Assembly (NCBI RefSeq): GCF_030160395.1
Contig: NZ_BSOG01000002.1
Span: 387,280 to 451,279, forward strand
Direction: 5' to 3'
From: Chitinimonas prasina
GTDB lineage: Bacteria > Pseudomonadota > Gammaproteobacteria > Burkholderiales > Chitinimonadaceae
Length of the DNA: 64,000 nt
The translations under genes and the position numbers were made by a program. The notes under the pieces were generated by a model, which did not search any database, had not been told where the DNA came from, and worked only from the letters and a program-made list of their open reading frames with translations. Shown here in pieces: positions 36,604-45,784 of this stretch; position 1 is the stretch's first letter; each line of letters begins with the position of its first letter.

Positions 36604-39039
36604 ATGTCATTACGTACGTTGTTGCAGCGCATACCGCCTAGCCTCTACTACGTCCTGATCGCAGCGGCGTGGATCGCCTTTTCCGATCGCCTGCTCCAGA
36701 CCCTGATCAGCTCGCCCACCCTCATCGCGACACTGCAGACCTTCAAGGGCTGGTTCTTCGTCCTGCTCACCGGCGCCGCCCTGCACTGGCTGATACATCG
36801 CAGCCGAGCCAGCAACCGCCTGGCCCATCACCGCATACAGGCCCTGGCTGGATTCTATCAAGCCGTCTCCAAGGTAGGCGATGCCGCTATGCGGGCAGAG
36901 CATAGCGAACCGCTTTACCAGGCCGTCTGCGAGGCCGTCGTCAGCAATCCAGGGATACGCGTCACCGCCGTCACCCGTATTGACCCCGATAAAAAACTTC
37001 TCCACAGCTGCTACAGCCTGGGCGAGGCCGCCGACATCTATGCAGAACCGCTGTCGATGGACCCCGCCAGTGCCCGCGCCGCACCGGTTTCCCTGCGTGC
37101 CATCCAGTCAGGCAGACCCTTCATCTGCAACGACATAGACAAAGACTACGCCTTTGCCCTGCAGCGGGAGCTGTACCGGGATCATCAACTCAACGCTTTT
37201 GCCGCCTTTCCCCTGTTTGAGGAAGGGCGCATAGTCGGCACCCTCACCGTCGCCAGCCAGCATGTGGGCTATTTTGATGCCGAACTGGTCGAGGTCATCA
37301 CCCGTCTGGCCGACGCGGTCTCCTTCGGTCTGGGCCACCTGCGCCGCCTTCGCCGGCTCAGGCTGATGGACAGACTGATCGAACGCGCCAACGACGGCGT
37401 CATCGTCACCGACCCCACCGGTGTCATACGCGCCGTCAACCCCCGCTTTTGCGAGATCACCGGCTATACGGTGGATGAAATACTGGGGCAGACCCCTCGC
37501 GTGCTGCAGTCAGGCCGCCAAAGCGCGCAGTTCTACCGCGACATGTGGCAAAGGCTCACCCAGCAAGGCCATTGGCGTGGCGAGATATGGAACCGCCGCC
37601 GTAATGGCGAGATCTACCCCGAATGGCTGACCATTTCGTCGGTCAAGAACGAACGTGGCGAGACCGAAAACTACCTCGCCGTATTCAGCGACCTCAGCGA
37701 GCGCATCGAGTCCGAGCAACGGATACGCGAACTCACCGCAGTCGATACCCTAACCGGCGTACTCAACGCCGAGGTCTTCCGCGCCCGCCTAGCGGAATTC
37801 CTGCGGGATACCCGCCAGCAAAAGCAACGCGCCCTGGTGGCCGTGCTCAACCTCAATCGCCTGCGGGTGATCAATCAGGTGTATGGCCGCGAAAAAGGCG
37901 ACCGCATACTCAGCGAGATAGGAGAACGCCTGCGCTCCCTGCAGCTAAGCAATTCCCTGATGGGCAGGCTGGGCGGCGACGAATTCGGTATCGCCGTAAG
38001 CGGTCTGCACACACTGGAAGATGTGATGCGCATCGCAAGGCGGATAGGCGGCTGCTTCAACGCCCTTTTCGTGGTGGATGCCGACACCCTGCTGATACGG
38101 CCCAGCATCGGTGCCGCCTGCTTCCCCGAGCACGGCGAAGACACCGTCAATATCCTGGCCCATGCCACCGCCGCCATGCAGCGCTGCAAGCGCGAGGCAC
38201 TTGACACCGTTCGGCTCTATACGCCCGACCTATCCCACGAGGTCAATGCCCCATTTGAACTTGAACAGGACCTGCGCCGCGCCATCGACAACGGCGAGCT
38301 CTGGCTGTCCTTCCAACCCCAGGTCGATATCCGCGACGGCCGGCCCATAGGCATGGAAACCCTGCTGCGCTGGAACCACCCCAGCCTGGGGCCAATTTCC
38401 CCAGCCAAGTTCATCCCGGTCGCCGAAGAGTCCGGCCTCATCCTGCCCATAGGCGAATGGATATTGTTTGAGGCATGCCGCCAGGCCGCACTCTGGAACC
38501 AAGGCCGGACCCAGCCGCTACGAGTCGCCGTCAACGTCTCGGCCGTACAGTTCCAGCGCCAGAACTGGCCCAGGCTGGTCGAGAAAGCCCTCATCGCCAG
38601 CGGCCTGGAACCCACCTGCCTGGAACTGGAGGTCACCGAAAGCGTGGTGATGCAGCATATCGACGCCGTCGCCATGCGGCTCCGCGCCCTCAAGGCCCTG
38701 GGCGTCCAACTGGCCATCGACGACTTCGGGACAGGCTACTCCTCCCTGGCCTACCTCAAGCGCCTGCCCATAGACCGGCTCAAGATAGACCAAAGCTTTG
38801 TTCGGGGCCTGCCCGGTGACGCAGGCGACACCGCCATCACCCGCGCCATCGTCGGCCTGGCTGCCAGCCTGGGTTTCCAGACCATTGCCGAGGGAGTGGA
38901 AACGCTGGAGCAGGCAACCGTACTAAGCCGCATGGGCTGCCCAGAAGCACAAGGCTGGCACTACGCCAAAGCCATGCCCGCCAAAGACTTCAGTGCCTGG
39001 CTGGAAAAACAGGACCAGCGCATCACCACCAGCAATTAA
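36604..39039 (+). CDS. GAF-PAS-GGDEF-EAL protein with a degenerate GGDEF domain
   Basis: An 811-residue membrane protein with two hydrophobic segments (about 13-30 and 48-65), GAF (about 80-245), PAS (about 255-370), GGDEF (about 375-540) and EAL (about 550-800). The GGDEF motif itself is intact (457-461), but the first metal-binding aspartate of the usual D-x-D-R-F-K is asparagine (L-N-L-N-R-L-R at 415-421), so diguanylate cyclase activity is doubtful; no R-x-x-D inhibitory site is present. The EAL motif reads E-T-L (585-587), with the other catalytic residues kept (N-V-S, L-E-V-T-E-S, D-D-F-G-T-G, A-E-G-V-E-T). The protein is therefore likely a phosphodiesterase with a regulatory GGDEF domain. 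Confidence 0.9.
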   Translation: MSLRTLLQRIPPSLYYVLIAAAWIAFSDRLLQTLISSPTLIATLQTFKGWFFVLLTGAALHWLIHRSRASNRLAHHRIQALAGFYQAVSKVGDAAMRAEHSEPLYQAVCEAVVSNPGIRVTAVTRIDPDKKLLHSCYSLGEAADIYAEPLSMDPASARAAPVSLRAIQSGRPFICNDIDKDYAFALQRELYRDHQLNAFAAFPLFEEGRIVGTLTVASQHVGYFDAELVEVITRLADAVSFGLGHLRRLRRLRLMDRLIERANDGVIVTDPTGVIRAVNPRFCEITGYTVDEILGQTPRVLQSGRQSAQFYRDMWQRLTQQGHWRGEIWNRRRNGEIYPEWLTISSVKNERGETENYLAVFSDLSERIESEQRIRELTAVDTLTGVLNAEVFRARLAEFLRDTRQQKQRALVAVLNLNRLRVINQVYGREKGDRILSEIGERLRSLQLSNSLMGRLGGDEFGIAVSGLHTLEDVMRIARRIGGCFNALFVVDADTLLIRPSIGAACFPEHGEDTVNILAHATAAMQRCKREALDTVRLYTPDLSHEVNAPFELEQDLRRAIDNGELWLSFQPQVDIRDGRPIGMETLLRWNHPSLGPISPAKFIPVAEESGLILPIGEWILFEACRQAALWNQGRTQPLRVAVNVSAVQFQRQNWPRLVEKALIASGLEPTCLELEVTESVVMQHIDAVAMRLRALKALGVQLAIDDFGTGYSSLAYLKRLPIDRLKIDQSFVRGLPGDAGDTAITRAIVGLAASLGFQTIAEGVETLEQATVLSRMGCPEAQGWHYAKAMPAKDFSAWLEKQDQRITTSN

Positions 39040-39156
39040 CCCTCGCGGCAAGTCCTCCTGTCTCCCACTACGGTTTCCATCAGCACACGCAACGGCCGGC
39101 ATGGCGTCGGCGTATAATCATTCGCTTCGCCGAACCCACCCCATCCGCCGCTCGCC

Positions 39157-42100
39157 ATGCCGCACTTGCTGCCCATACCGCCGCTGCCACCCGCCGGCCA
39201 ACGCACCCGACTCGTATTGCCTGCCGGCTCCAGCGATGCCAGCTTGCTCGCAGCGATGGCGGAACAGGTCAAACCCCTGGCCCTACTGGCAGCCGATGCC
39301 CAGACGGCAGCAAGGCTGAAGGACGAGATTGCTTGGTTTGCGCCCGGCAAGAACGTCGTCCTCCTGCCCGACTGGGAGACCCTGCCCTACGACAGCTTCT
39401 CGCCGCACCATGATCTGATCTCCGAACGGCTGGCCACGCTGTGGCAGATACGCCAGCAACAGGCCGACGTCATCATCGTCCCGGTACAGACCGCGCTGAT
39501 GCCACTGCCACCGGTCGAATACCTCACCGCCTACAGCTTCTTCCTCAAAGCCAAGACCCGGCTGGATGTGGAGAAACTCCGCAGCGACCTGGCCTTCGCC
39601 GGCTACAGCCATGTCACCCAGGTCTATGGCCCCGGTGAATTCTCCATCCGAGGCGGCTTGATCGACCTCTTCCCCATGGGCTCCACCCTGCCCTACCGGC
39701 TGGACCTGTTCGATTCCGACATCGAAACCATCCGTACCTTTGATGTCGATACCCAGCGCAGCATCTATCCGGTGCCCGAGATACGCCTGCTGCCCGCGCG
39801 TGAATTCCCGCTCGACGACAACGGCCGCGCCAAGTTCCGCTCACGTTTTCGCGAGGTATTCGAAGGTGACCCCAGCAAGTCGCGCGTCTACAAGGATATC
39901 TCCAGCGGCCTGATCCCCCCCGGCGTCGAGTACTACCTGCCGCTGTTCTTCGACCAGACCGCCACCCTGTTTGACTACCTGCCCGCAGATACCCTGCTGG
40001 CACAGCATGGCGACCTGATGCAGGCCTGCGACCGCTTCTGGGCCGATACCCAGAGCCGCTACAAGATGCTGGCCGGCGACCGCGACCGCCCCCTGCTGCC
40101 GCCCAATGAATTGTTCATCGGCACCGACCGCTTCTTCGCCCTGATGAAGCCCTACCGGCGGCTAGAACTCAGCGCCGAAGCCCCAGCGGTAGAGGACGCG
40201 CGCGAAACCGCCTGGCGCGAAGCCAGCCGAGGCCTGCCCGATCTGCGGGTAGACCGCCGGGCCGACAACCCCATCCAGAAACTGGCTGACTTTGTCGATG
40301 GCTTCGATGGCCGCGTCGTCCTGCTGGCCGAATCCCTGGGCCGCCGCGAGACCCTGCACCAATACTTTGCCGAATACGGCCTCAGCGTCGCCGTAGCCGA
40401 AACCTGGCAGGACTGCCTCGCCAGCACTGAAAGAGTACTGCTGGGCGTCTCGCCCCTGGCGGCAGGCTTTATCGTCAGCGGCATGGCCGTGATAACCGAG
40501 GCCGACTTGTACGGCCACAGCAGCACCCTCAGCCGCCGCAAGGCACAGAAGCGCAGCAACGCCGAAGGCATGCTGCGCGACCTGTCCGAACTCAAGGTCG
40601 GCGACCCGGTCGTGCACGAACAACACGGCATAGGCCGCTACATGGGCCTGGTCAGCATGGATCTAGGCGAGGGCGTCACCGAGATGCTGCTGCTGGAATA
40701 CGCCGGCAGCGACAAGCTCTATGTCCCCGTCGCCCAGTTGCACCTGATCAGCCGCTATGCCGGCGGTGCCGAAGACAGCGCACCGCTGCACAAGCTGGGT
40801 TCAGGTCAATGGGAGAAAGCCAAGCGCAAGGCCGCCGAACAGGTACGCGATACCGCCGCCGAACTGCTCAACCTCTACGCCCGCCGCGCCGCCCGCGAGG
40901 GCTACGCCTTTGGCTTCAAGCCGCACGATTACGAAGCCTTTGCCGACGGTTTCGGCTTTGAGGAAACCGCCGACCAGGCCGGCGCCATCGAAGCCGTGAT
41001 CGCCGACATGACCAGCGGCAAGCCCATGGACAGGCTCATCTGCGGCGATGTGGGCTTCGGCAAGACCGAAGTCGCCCTGCGGGCCGCCTACGTGGCCGTG
41101 GCAGACGGCAAGCAGGTCGCCGTGCTGGTCCCCACCACCTTGCTGGCCGAGCAGCACTTCCAGAATTTCTCCGACCGCTTTGCCGACCTGCCAGTAAGGG
41201 TGGCCGAACTCAGCCGCTTCCGCTCCAAGAAAGAAGTCGATGCCGCCGTAGCCGGGATGGAGTCAGGCAGCATCGACATCGTCATTGGCACCCACAAGCT
41301 GGTGCAGGACGGCATCAAGTTCAAGAACCTCGGCCTCGTCATCATCGACGAAGAACACCGCTTCGGCGTCCGCCACAAAGAGCAGCTCAAGGCGCTGCGC
41401 AGCGAAGTGGATGTACTCACGCTGACCGCCACCCCCATCCCGCGCACCCTCGCCATGTCGCTGGAGGGGCTGCGCGACTTCTCCGTCATCGCCACCGCCC
41501 CCAGCCGCCGGCTGGCCATCAAGACCTTTGTCGCCAACTGGAGCGACGGCGTCATCCGCGAAGCCGTCCTGCGCGAACTCAAGCGCGGCGGCCAGGTGTT
41601 CTTCCTGCATAACGAGGTGGACACCATCATCAATATGCACGAGAAGCTCGCCGCCCTGCTGCCCGAAGCCCGCATCGGCGTCGCCCACGGCCAGATGCGC
41701 GAACGCGATCTGGAACAGGTGATGCGCGACTTCAACCAGCAGCGCTTCAACCTGCTGCTGTGCACCACCATCATCGAAACCGGTATCGACATTCCCAATG
41801 CCAATACCATCATCATGAACCGCGCCGACAAGTTCGGCCTGGCCCAGCTGCACCAGATGCGCGGTCGTGTCGGCCGCTCCCATCACCAGGCCTACGCCTA
41901 CCTGCTGGTCCCCGACATCAAAGCCCTGACAGCCTCCGCGCAAAAGCGCCTGGAAGCCATCCAGCAGATGGAAGAACTGGGCTCCGGCTTCTATCTCGCC
42001 ATGCACGACCTGGAAATCCGTGGCGCAGGCGAAGTGCTGGGCGACGACCAATCCGGCGAGATGCAGGAAATCGGCTTCTCGCTGTATTCCGCCATGCTCA

Positions 42101-42591
42101 ACGAAGCCGTCAAAGCGCTCAAGAAAGGGGTGGAGCCCGATCTCAACGCCCCGCTGGGCGTCGCGACCGAAATCAACCTGCACAGCCCCGCCCTGCTGCC
42201 CAATGACTACTGCCCCGATGTGCACGAACGGCTGGTCATCTACAAGCGCCTGGCCAACTGCGAAACCAACGACGAGCTGGACGACATGCAACAGGAGCTG
42301 ATCGACCGCTTCGGCCTGCTGCCGCCGCCAGCCAAGATCCTGCTCGATTGCCACCGCCTGCGCCTGGTGGCCAAGCCCATGGGCGTGCTCAAGCTCGATG
42401 CCTCCGAGATCGCCATCTCGGTACAGTTTGCCGCCCAGAACACCCTGGACCCCATGAAGGTCATGAAACTGATACAGACCAAGCGTAACTACAAACTGGC
42501 CGGCCCAGACCGCCTGCGGGTAGAAAGCGCCCTGCCCGATCCCGCCATCAGGGCAGTGCGGGTAAAGGAGCTGCTGGCCGAACTCAGCTGA
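39157..42591 (+). CDS. mfd: Transcription-repair coupling factor Mfd
   Basis: A 1144-residue DNA translocase that removes RNA polymerase stalled at lesions and recruits UvrA. Domains in order: UvrB-homologous N-terminal modules (Y-G-P-G-E-F-S-I-R-G-G, then I-D-L-F-P), the RNA-polymerase-interacting CarD-like domain (K-V-G-D-P-V-V-H-E-Q-H-G-I-G-R-Y), the RecG-like helicase (C-G-D-V-G-F-G-K-T-E Walker A, I-I-D-E-E-H-R-F-G, T-A-T-P-I-P-R-T-L, G-R-V-G-R-S), and the C-terminal TRCF domain. Length and motif order are standard. It stands alone on the plus strand. Confidence 0.97.
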   Translation: MPHLLPIPPLPPAGQRTRLVLPAGSSDASLLAAMAEQVKPLALLAADAQTAARLKDEIAWFAPGKNVVLLPDWETLPYDSFSPHHDLISERLATLWQIRQQQADVIIVPVQTALMPLPPVEYLTAYSFFLKAKTRLDVEKLRSDLAFAGYSHVTQVYGPGEFSIRGGLIDLFPMGSTLPYRLDLFDSDIETIRTFDVDTQRSIYPVPEIRLLPAREFPLDDNGRAKFRSRFREVFEGDPSKSRVYKDISSGLIPPGVEYYLPLFFDQTATLFDYLPADTLLAQHGDLMQACDRFWADTQSRYKMLAGDRDRPLLPPNELFIGTDRFFALMKPYRRLELSAEAPAVEDARETAWREASRGLPDLRVDRRADNPIQKLADFVDGFDGRVVLLAESLGRRETLHQYFAEYGLSVAVAETWQDCLASTERVLLGVSPLAAGFIVSGMAVITEADLYGHSSTLSRRKAQKRSNAEGMLRDLSELKVGDPVVHEQHGIGRYMGLVSMDLGEGVTEMLLLEYAGSDKLYVPVAQLHLISRYAGGAEDSAPLHKLGSGQWEKAKRKAAEQVRDTAAELLNLYARRAAREGYAFGFKPHDYEAFADGFGFEETADQAGAIEAVIADMTSGKPMDRLICGDVGFGKTEVALRAAYVAVADGKQVAVLVPTTLLAEQHFQNFSDRFADLPVRVAELSRFRSKKEVDAAVAGMESGSIDIVIGTHKLVQDGIKFKNLGLVIIDEEHRFGVRHKEQLKALRSEVDVLTLTATPIPRTLAMSLEGLRDFSVIATAPSRRLAIKTFVANWSDGVIREAVLRELKRGGQVFFLHNEVDTIINMHEKLAALLPEARIGVAHGQMRERDLEQVMRDFNQQRFNLLLCTTIIETGIDIPNANTIIMNRADKFGLAQLHQMRGRVGRSHHQAYAYLLVPDIKALTASAQKRLEAIQQMEELGSGFYLAMHDLEIRGAGEVLGDDQSGEMQEIGFSLYSAMLNEAVKALKKGVEPDLNAPLGVATEINLHSPALLPNDYCPDVHERLVIYKRLANCETNDELDDMQQELIDRFGLLPPPAKILLDCHRLRLVAKPMGVLKLDASEIAISVQFAAQNTLDPMKVMKLIQTKRNYKLAGPDRLRVESALPDPAIRAVRVKELLAELS

Positions 42592-42769
42592 CAGCTAAAC
42601 ACCGGCCCCGACGCCGTCCCTACAACATGCGTGCAACACAGGCATGCGAGCCTAGTTCAATCAAAACAAGCACTTCGCGCCGGGTGGGAAAAACAACAAT
42701 CCGCCACCCGAGCCAGTGCTTGTATGCCCCCATGTTTTTGACCACAATCAAATCAAACCGGAGGACGTA

Positions 42770-43222
42770 ATGACAGCAGTACCGGCCCTCAGCCTGCCCA
42801 TGACGGGCGACCAGATTTTCGACACGGCCCAACTGGCCGGCACCCCCTACGTTCTCTATTTCTACCCCAAGGACAACACCCCAGGCTGCACCACCGAGGG
42901 CGGTGATTTCCGCGATCACCACGCCGCCTTCCAGGCCGCCGGCACCCAGGTGTTCGGCGCCAGCCGCGACAGCCTCAAGTCGCACGAGAACTTCAAGGCC
43001 AAGATGGCCTTCCCCTTCGAGTTGGTATCCGACCCCGAAGAGCAGCTATGCGAAGCCTTCGGCGTAATGAAGATGAAGAACATGTACGGCAAGCAAGTGC
43101 GCGGCATAGAGCGCAGCACCTTTGTCGTCGATGGTAAGGGACAGATTGTGAAGGAATGGCGCGGCGTGAAGGTGCCGGGCCATGTGAGCGATGTGCTAGC
43201 TTTCGTGCAAACGATGAAATGA
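42770..43222 (+). CDS. bcp: Thioredoxin-dependent thiol peroxidase (Bcp/PrxQ family)
   Basis: A 150-residue peroxiredoxin that reduces hydroperoxides. The peroxidatic cysteine is C40 in P-G-C-T-T-E (after Y-F-Y-P-K-D-N-T). The position of the usual resolving cysteine five residues on is Gly45, so it is not an E. coli Bcp-type C45/C50 pair; the only other cysteine is C93 (Q-L-C-E-A-F-G-V). It may work as a 1-Cys enzyme or through another pairing. The ATG at 42770 has a full GGAGG five bases upstream; the open frame before it is leader. A terminator follows directly. Confidence 0.92.
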   Translation: MTAVPALSLPMTGDQIFDTAQLAGTPYVLYFYPKDNTPGCTTEGGDFRDHHAAFQAAGTQVFGASRDSLKSHENFKAKMAFPFELVSDPEEQLCEAFGVMKMKNMYGKQVRGIERSTFVVDGKGQIVKEWRGVKVPGHVSDVLAFVQTMK

Positions 43223-43225
43223 CCG

Positions 43226-43256
43226 AAACGCCCGTCCCCATGACGGGCGTTTTGCT
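43226..43256 (+). terminator. Intrinsic terminator after bcp
   Basis: An 11-bp stem (AAACGCCCGTC / GACGGGCGTTT, 5-base loop) followed by a T-rich stretch begins four bases after the bcp stop codon. Confidence 0.85.
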
Positions 43257-43271
43257 TTGTGGAGCCGGATG

Positions 43272-43391
43272 AGCGCCACAAACAAAACCTAGCGTAACAT
43301 TGCTGGCCAAGCGTGCAGCAGGCGTACGCGGCAGACCGTCCAGGCAGCACGGCCGGTTCACACCGCAACGCCAGCCGGGTTTTGTCAGTGG
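43272..43391. repeat. Degenerate Correia-like inverted-repeat element, copy D
   Basis: The ends GCCACAAACAAAACC and GGGTTTTGTCAGTGGC are inverted. The interior keeps CTAGCGTAAC, CTGGCCAAGCG and GCAACGCCAGCCGGG in the order of copies A-C, but the central part has diverged. It fills most of the gap between bcp and phoH. Confidence 0.6.
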
Positions 43392-43458
43392 CAGCGATTT
43401 GGTACCGGTTCTCGCGACGTCGGCCACAAGCCGACCTATCACCTAGCCCGAGGAAAAT

Positions 43459-44862
43459 ATGGCCGCAGCCCGTAAAGCCAAAACCACCAAGCTCTTTGTG
43501 CTGGATACCAATGTACTGATGCACGACCCCACCAGTCTGTTCCGCTTCGAGGAACACGACGTCTGCCTCCCCATGGTCACCCTCGAAGAACTCGACGGCC
43601 ACAAAAAAGGCATGAGCGAAGTCGCCCGCAATGCCCGCCAGGCCAGCCGATTCCTGGACGACATCGTCAGCGGCAAGGAAGGCGAGATCAACCAGGGCGT
43701 CTCCCTGAAAGACCCCTCCAAGGGCATGGCCACCGGCAGCCTGTTCCTGCAGACCCAGGCCACCCGCATCGAACTACCTGCTGACCTGCCCGTCGGCAAG
43801 GCCGACAACCAGATACTCACCGTCGTCATGCAACTGGCGCAGCAGCATGCCAAGCGCGAAGTCGTGCTGGTGTCCAAAGACATCAACATGCGCATCAAGG
43901 CCCGCGCCCTGGGTCTGGCGGCAGAAGACTACTTCAACGACCAGGTGCTGGAAGACACCGACCTGCTCTACACCGGCGTACGCGAGATAGACCAAGGCTT
44001 CTGGGAGAAAAACGGCAAGGACATGAAAAGCTGGCAGGAAGGTGGCCGCGCCTACTACCAGCTCAAGGGCAACGACTGCGCCAGCCTGCTGCTCAACCAG
44101 ATGGTCTGGCAGGAAGCCGAGAAACCCTTCCTCGCCATGGTCAGGTCGGTCGAAGGCAAGACCGCCGTACTGGAGTCACTCAAGGACTACAGCCACCCCA
44201 AGAACGCCATCTGGGGCATTACCGCCCGCAATCGCGAACAGAACTTCGCCATCAACCTGCTGATGAACCCCGATATCGACTTCGTCACCCTGCTGGGCCA
44301 GGCCGGTACCGGCAAGACCCTGCTGACGCTGGCATCGGCCCTGATGATGACGCTGGAGGAAAAACGCTACACCGAGATCATCATGACCCGCGTCACCGTG
44401 CCGGTAGGAGAGGATATCGGCTTCCTGCCCGGCACCGAAGAAGAAAAGATGGCCCCCTGGATGGGCGCCCTCGAAGACAACCTGGACGTACTGAACCAGA
44501 CCGATGGCGAGTCCGGCGAATGGGGCCGAGCCGCCACCCGCGACCTGATACGGTCACGCATCAAGATCAAATCGCTCAACTTCATGCGCGGCCGCACCTT
44601 CCTCAACAAATTTCTCATCATCGACGAAGCGCAGAACCTCACCCCCAAGCAGATGAAGACCCTGATCACCCGTGCCGGCCCCGGCACCAAGGTAGTCTGC
44701 CTGGGCAATATCGCCCAGATCGACACCCCCTACCTGACCGAAGGCTCTTCCGGCCTCACCTACGTGGTGGATCGCTTCAAGGGCTGGGGCCATTCCGGCC
44801 ACATCACCCTGCAGCGGGGCGAACGCTCGCGCCTGGCCGACCACGCCGCCGAAGTACTGTAA
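43459..44862 (+). CDS. PIN-domain PhoH-family ATPase (PhoH2 type)
   Basis: A 467-residue protein with an N-terminal PIN ribonuclease domain (residues about 10-150; V-L-D-T-N-V-L-M-H at 14-22, E-E-L-D near 48) fused to a PhoH P-loop ATPase (about 245-465; G-Q-A-G-T-G-K-T Walker A, L-I-I-D-E-A-Q-N-L Walker B, and the R-T-F-L-N-K-F segment). PIN-PhoH proteins are reported as RNA helicase/nucleases. It is a stand-alone PhoH2, distinct from the ybeZ-type gene of the ybeY operon. A terminator follows 60 bases downstream. Confidence 0.92.
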   Translation: MAAARKAKTTKLFVLDTNVLMHDPTSLFRFEEHDVCLPMVTLEELDGHKKGMSEVARNARQASRFLDDIVSGKEGEINQGVSLKDPSKGMATGSLFLQTQATRIELPADLPVGKADNQILTVVMQLAQQHAKREVVLVSKDINMRIKARALGLAAEDYFNDQVLEDTDLLYTGVREIDQGFWEKNGKDMKSWQEGGRAYYQLKGNDCASLLLNQMVWQEAEKPFLAMVRSVEGKTAVLESLKDYSHPKNAIWGITARNREQNFAINLLMNPDIDFVTLLGQAGTGKTLLTLASALMMTLEEKRYTEIIMTRVTVPVGEDIGFLPGTEEEKMAPWMGALEDNLDVLNQTDGESGEWGRAATRDLIRSRIKIKSLNFMRGRTFLNKFLIIDEAQNLTPKQMKTLITRAGPGTKVVCLGNIAQIDTPYLTEGSSGLTYVVDRFKGWGHSGHITLQRGERSRLADHAAEVL

Positions 44863-44924
44863 CCTCCCCCGTCCTGGCCAGCCTACCCATCAGGCTGGCC
44901 CAGGGCAGACCCATCCCACCAAAC

Positions 44925-44957
44925 CGCCCGGCCATCGCAGCAAGCCGGGCGTTTTTT
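44925..44957 (+). terminator. Intrinsic terminator after phoH
   Basis: An 8-bp GC stem (CGCCCGGC / GCCGGGCG, 11-base loop) is followed by T6, then by the start region of the parA-like gene about 55 bases later. Confidence 0.8.
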
Positions 44958-45013
44958 CATCGCCATTGGCCATACGGCAGCTAAAATGATGGCAGACCAA
45001 CGAGGCGAACCGC

Positions 45014-45784
45014 ATGACCATCATTGCCGTATTCAATCAGAAGGGTGGCGTAGGCAAGACCACCACCACCGCCAACCTGGCCGCCGCCATGGCCCGCAAC
45101 GGCTTGGCGCCATTGGTGATCGACCTGGACCCGCAGGCCCACCTCACCAGCATGTCCGGCCTCACCCCCAAGGCCAGTCGCACGGTCTATAGCTTCTACC
45201 AGAACCAGACGCCCCTGTCCGAGCTGGTGACCGAGCTGGGCAACCAGGTCAACCTCATTCCCTCGCACATGGAACTGGCCAAGGTCGACATGATGCTGAC
45301 CCAGAACCGGCGCGACTTGCGGCGGCTCAAGAAAGCCATGGCAGACGAAATGCTGGCCGATAGCGATACACCGGTCCTGATCGACTGTTGCCCCATGATC
45401 GGCGTACTGTCGCTCTCAGCGCTGATGGCTGCAGATGTCGTACTGGTACCCGTCACCGCCGAATACCTCGCGATGAACGGCGCCCAGCAACTCGACCAGA
45501 CCTTGAAAGGCCTGGCCACCAAAGGCCTCTATCGCCCGCGCAAGGTATTCATCAACCGCTACCAGCGCGGCCACCCCACCTCCGAAAAAGTCTCTCACGA
45601 ACTGACCCGCCGCTACGGCAAGGACTTCTGCCGCACCCGCGTGTTCGAGAGCCAAAGCATACTCGAAGGCGTAGGCAGCAATCAGGACGTCTTCAGTTTC
45701 GCCCCCGATTCAGAAAGTGCCGAGGACTTCAGCTACCTGTTGGACGAACTGATCGAATCCGGCTTCATCAAGGTGAGTTTGTGA
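45014..45784 (+). CDS. Orphan ParA/MinD-family ATPase
   Basis: A 256-residue deviant-Walker ATPase. K-G-G-V-G-K-T-T at 10-17 is the signature P-loop, with D-L-D-P-Q-A-H at 38-44 and C-C-P-M-I in the switch II position (where D-x-P is usual, D appears as I-D-C-C-P). No parB gene or obvious parS site is near and no replication origin is present, so it more likely positions a cargo (for example a chemoreceptor, secretion or conjugation-type complex) than segregates DNA. Its stop overlaps the start of the next gene by four bases (GTGA), so the two products probably act together. Confidence 0.85.
   Translation: MTIIAVFNQKGGVGKTTTTANLAAAMARNGLAPLVIDLDPQAHLTSMSGLTPKASRTVYSFYQNQTPLSELVTELGNQVNLIPSHMELAKVDMMLTQNRRDLRRLKKAMADEMLADSDTPVLIDCCPMIGVLSLSALMAADVVLVPVTAEYLAMNGAQQLDQTLKGLATKGLYRPRKVFINRYQRGHPTSEKVSHELTRRYGKDFCRTRVFESQSILEGVGSNQDVFSFAPDSESAEDFSYLLDELIESGFIKVSL

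Noticed and set aside
45014-45784. Chromosome-partition parA near an origin of replication
   Set aside because: There is no parB, parS, dnaA, gidA or DnaA-box cluster near; dnaB alone does not mark an origin.
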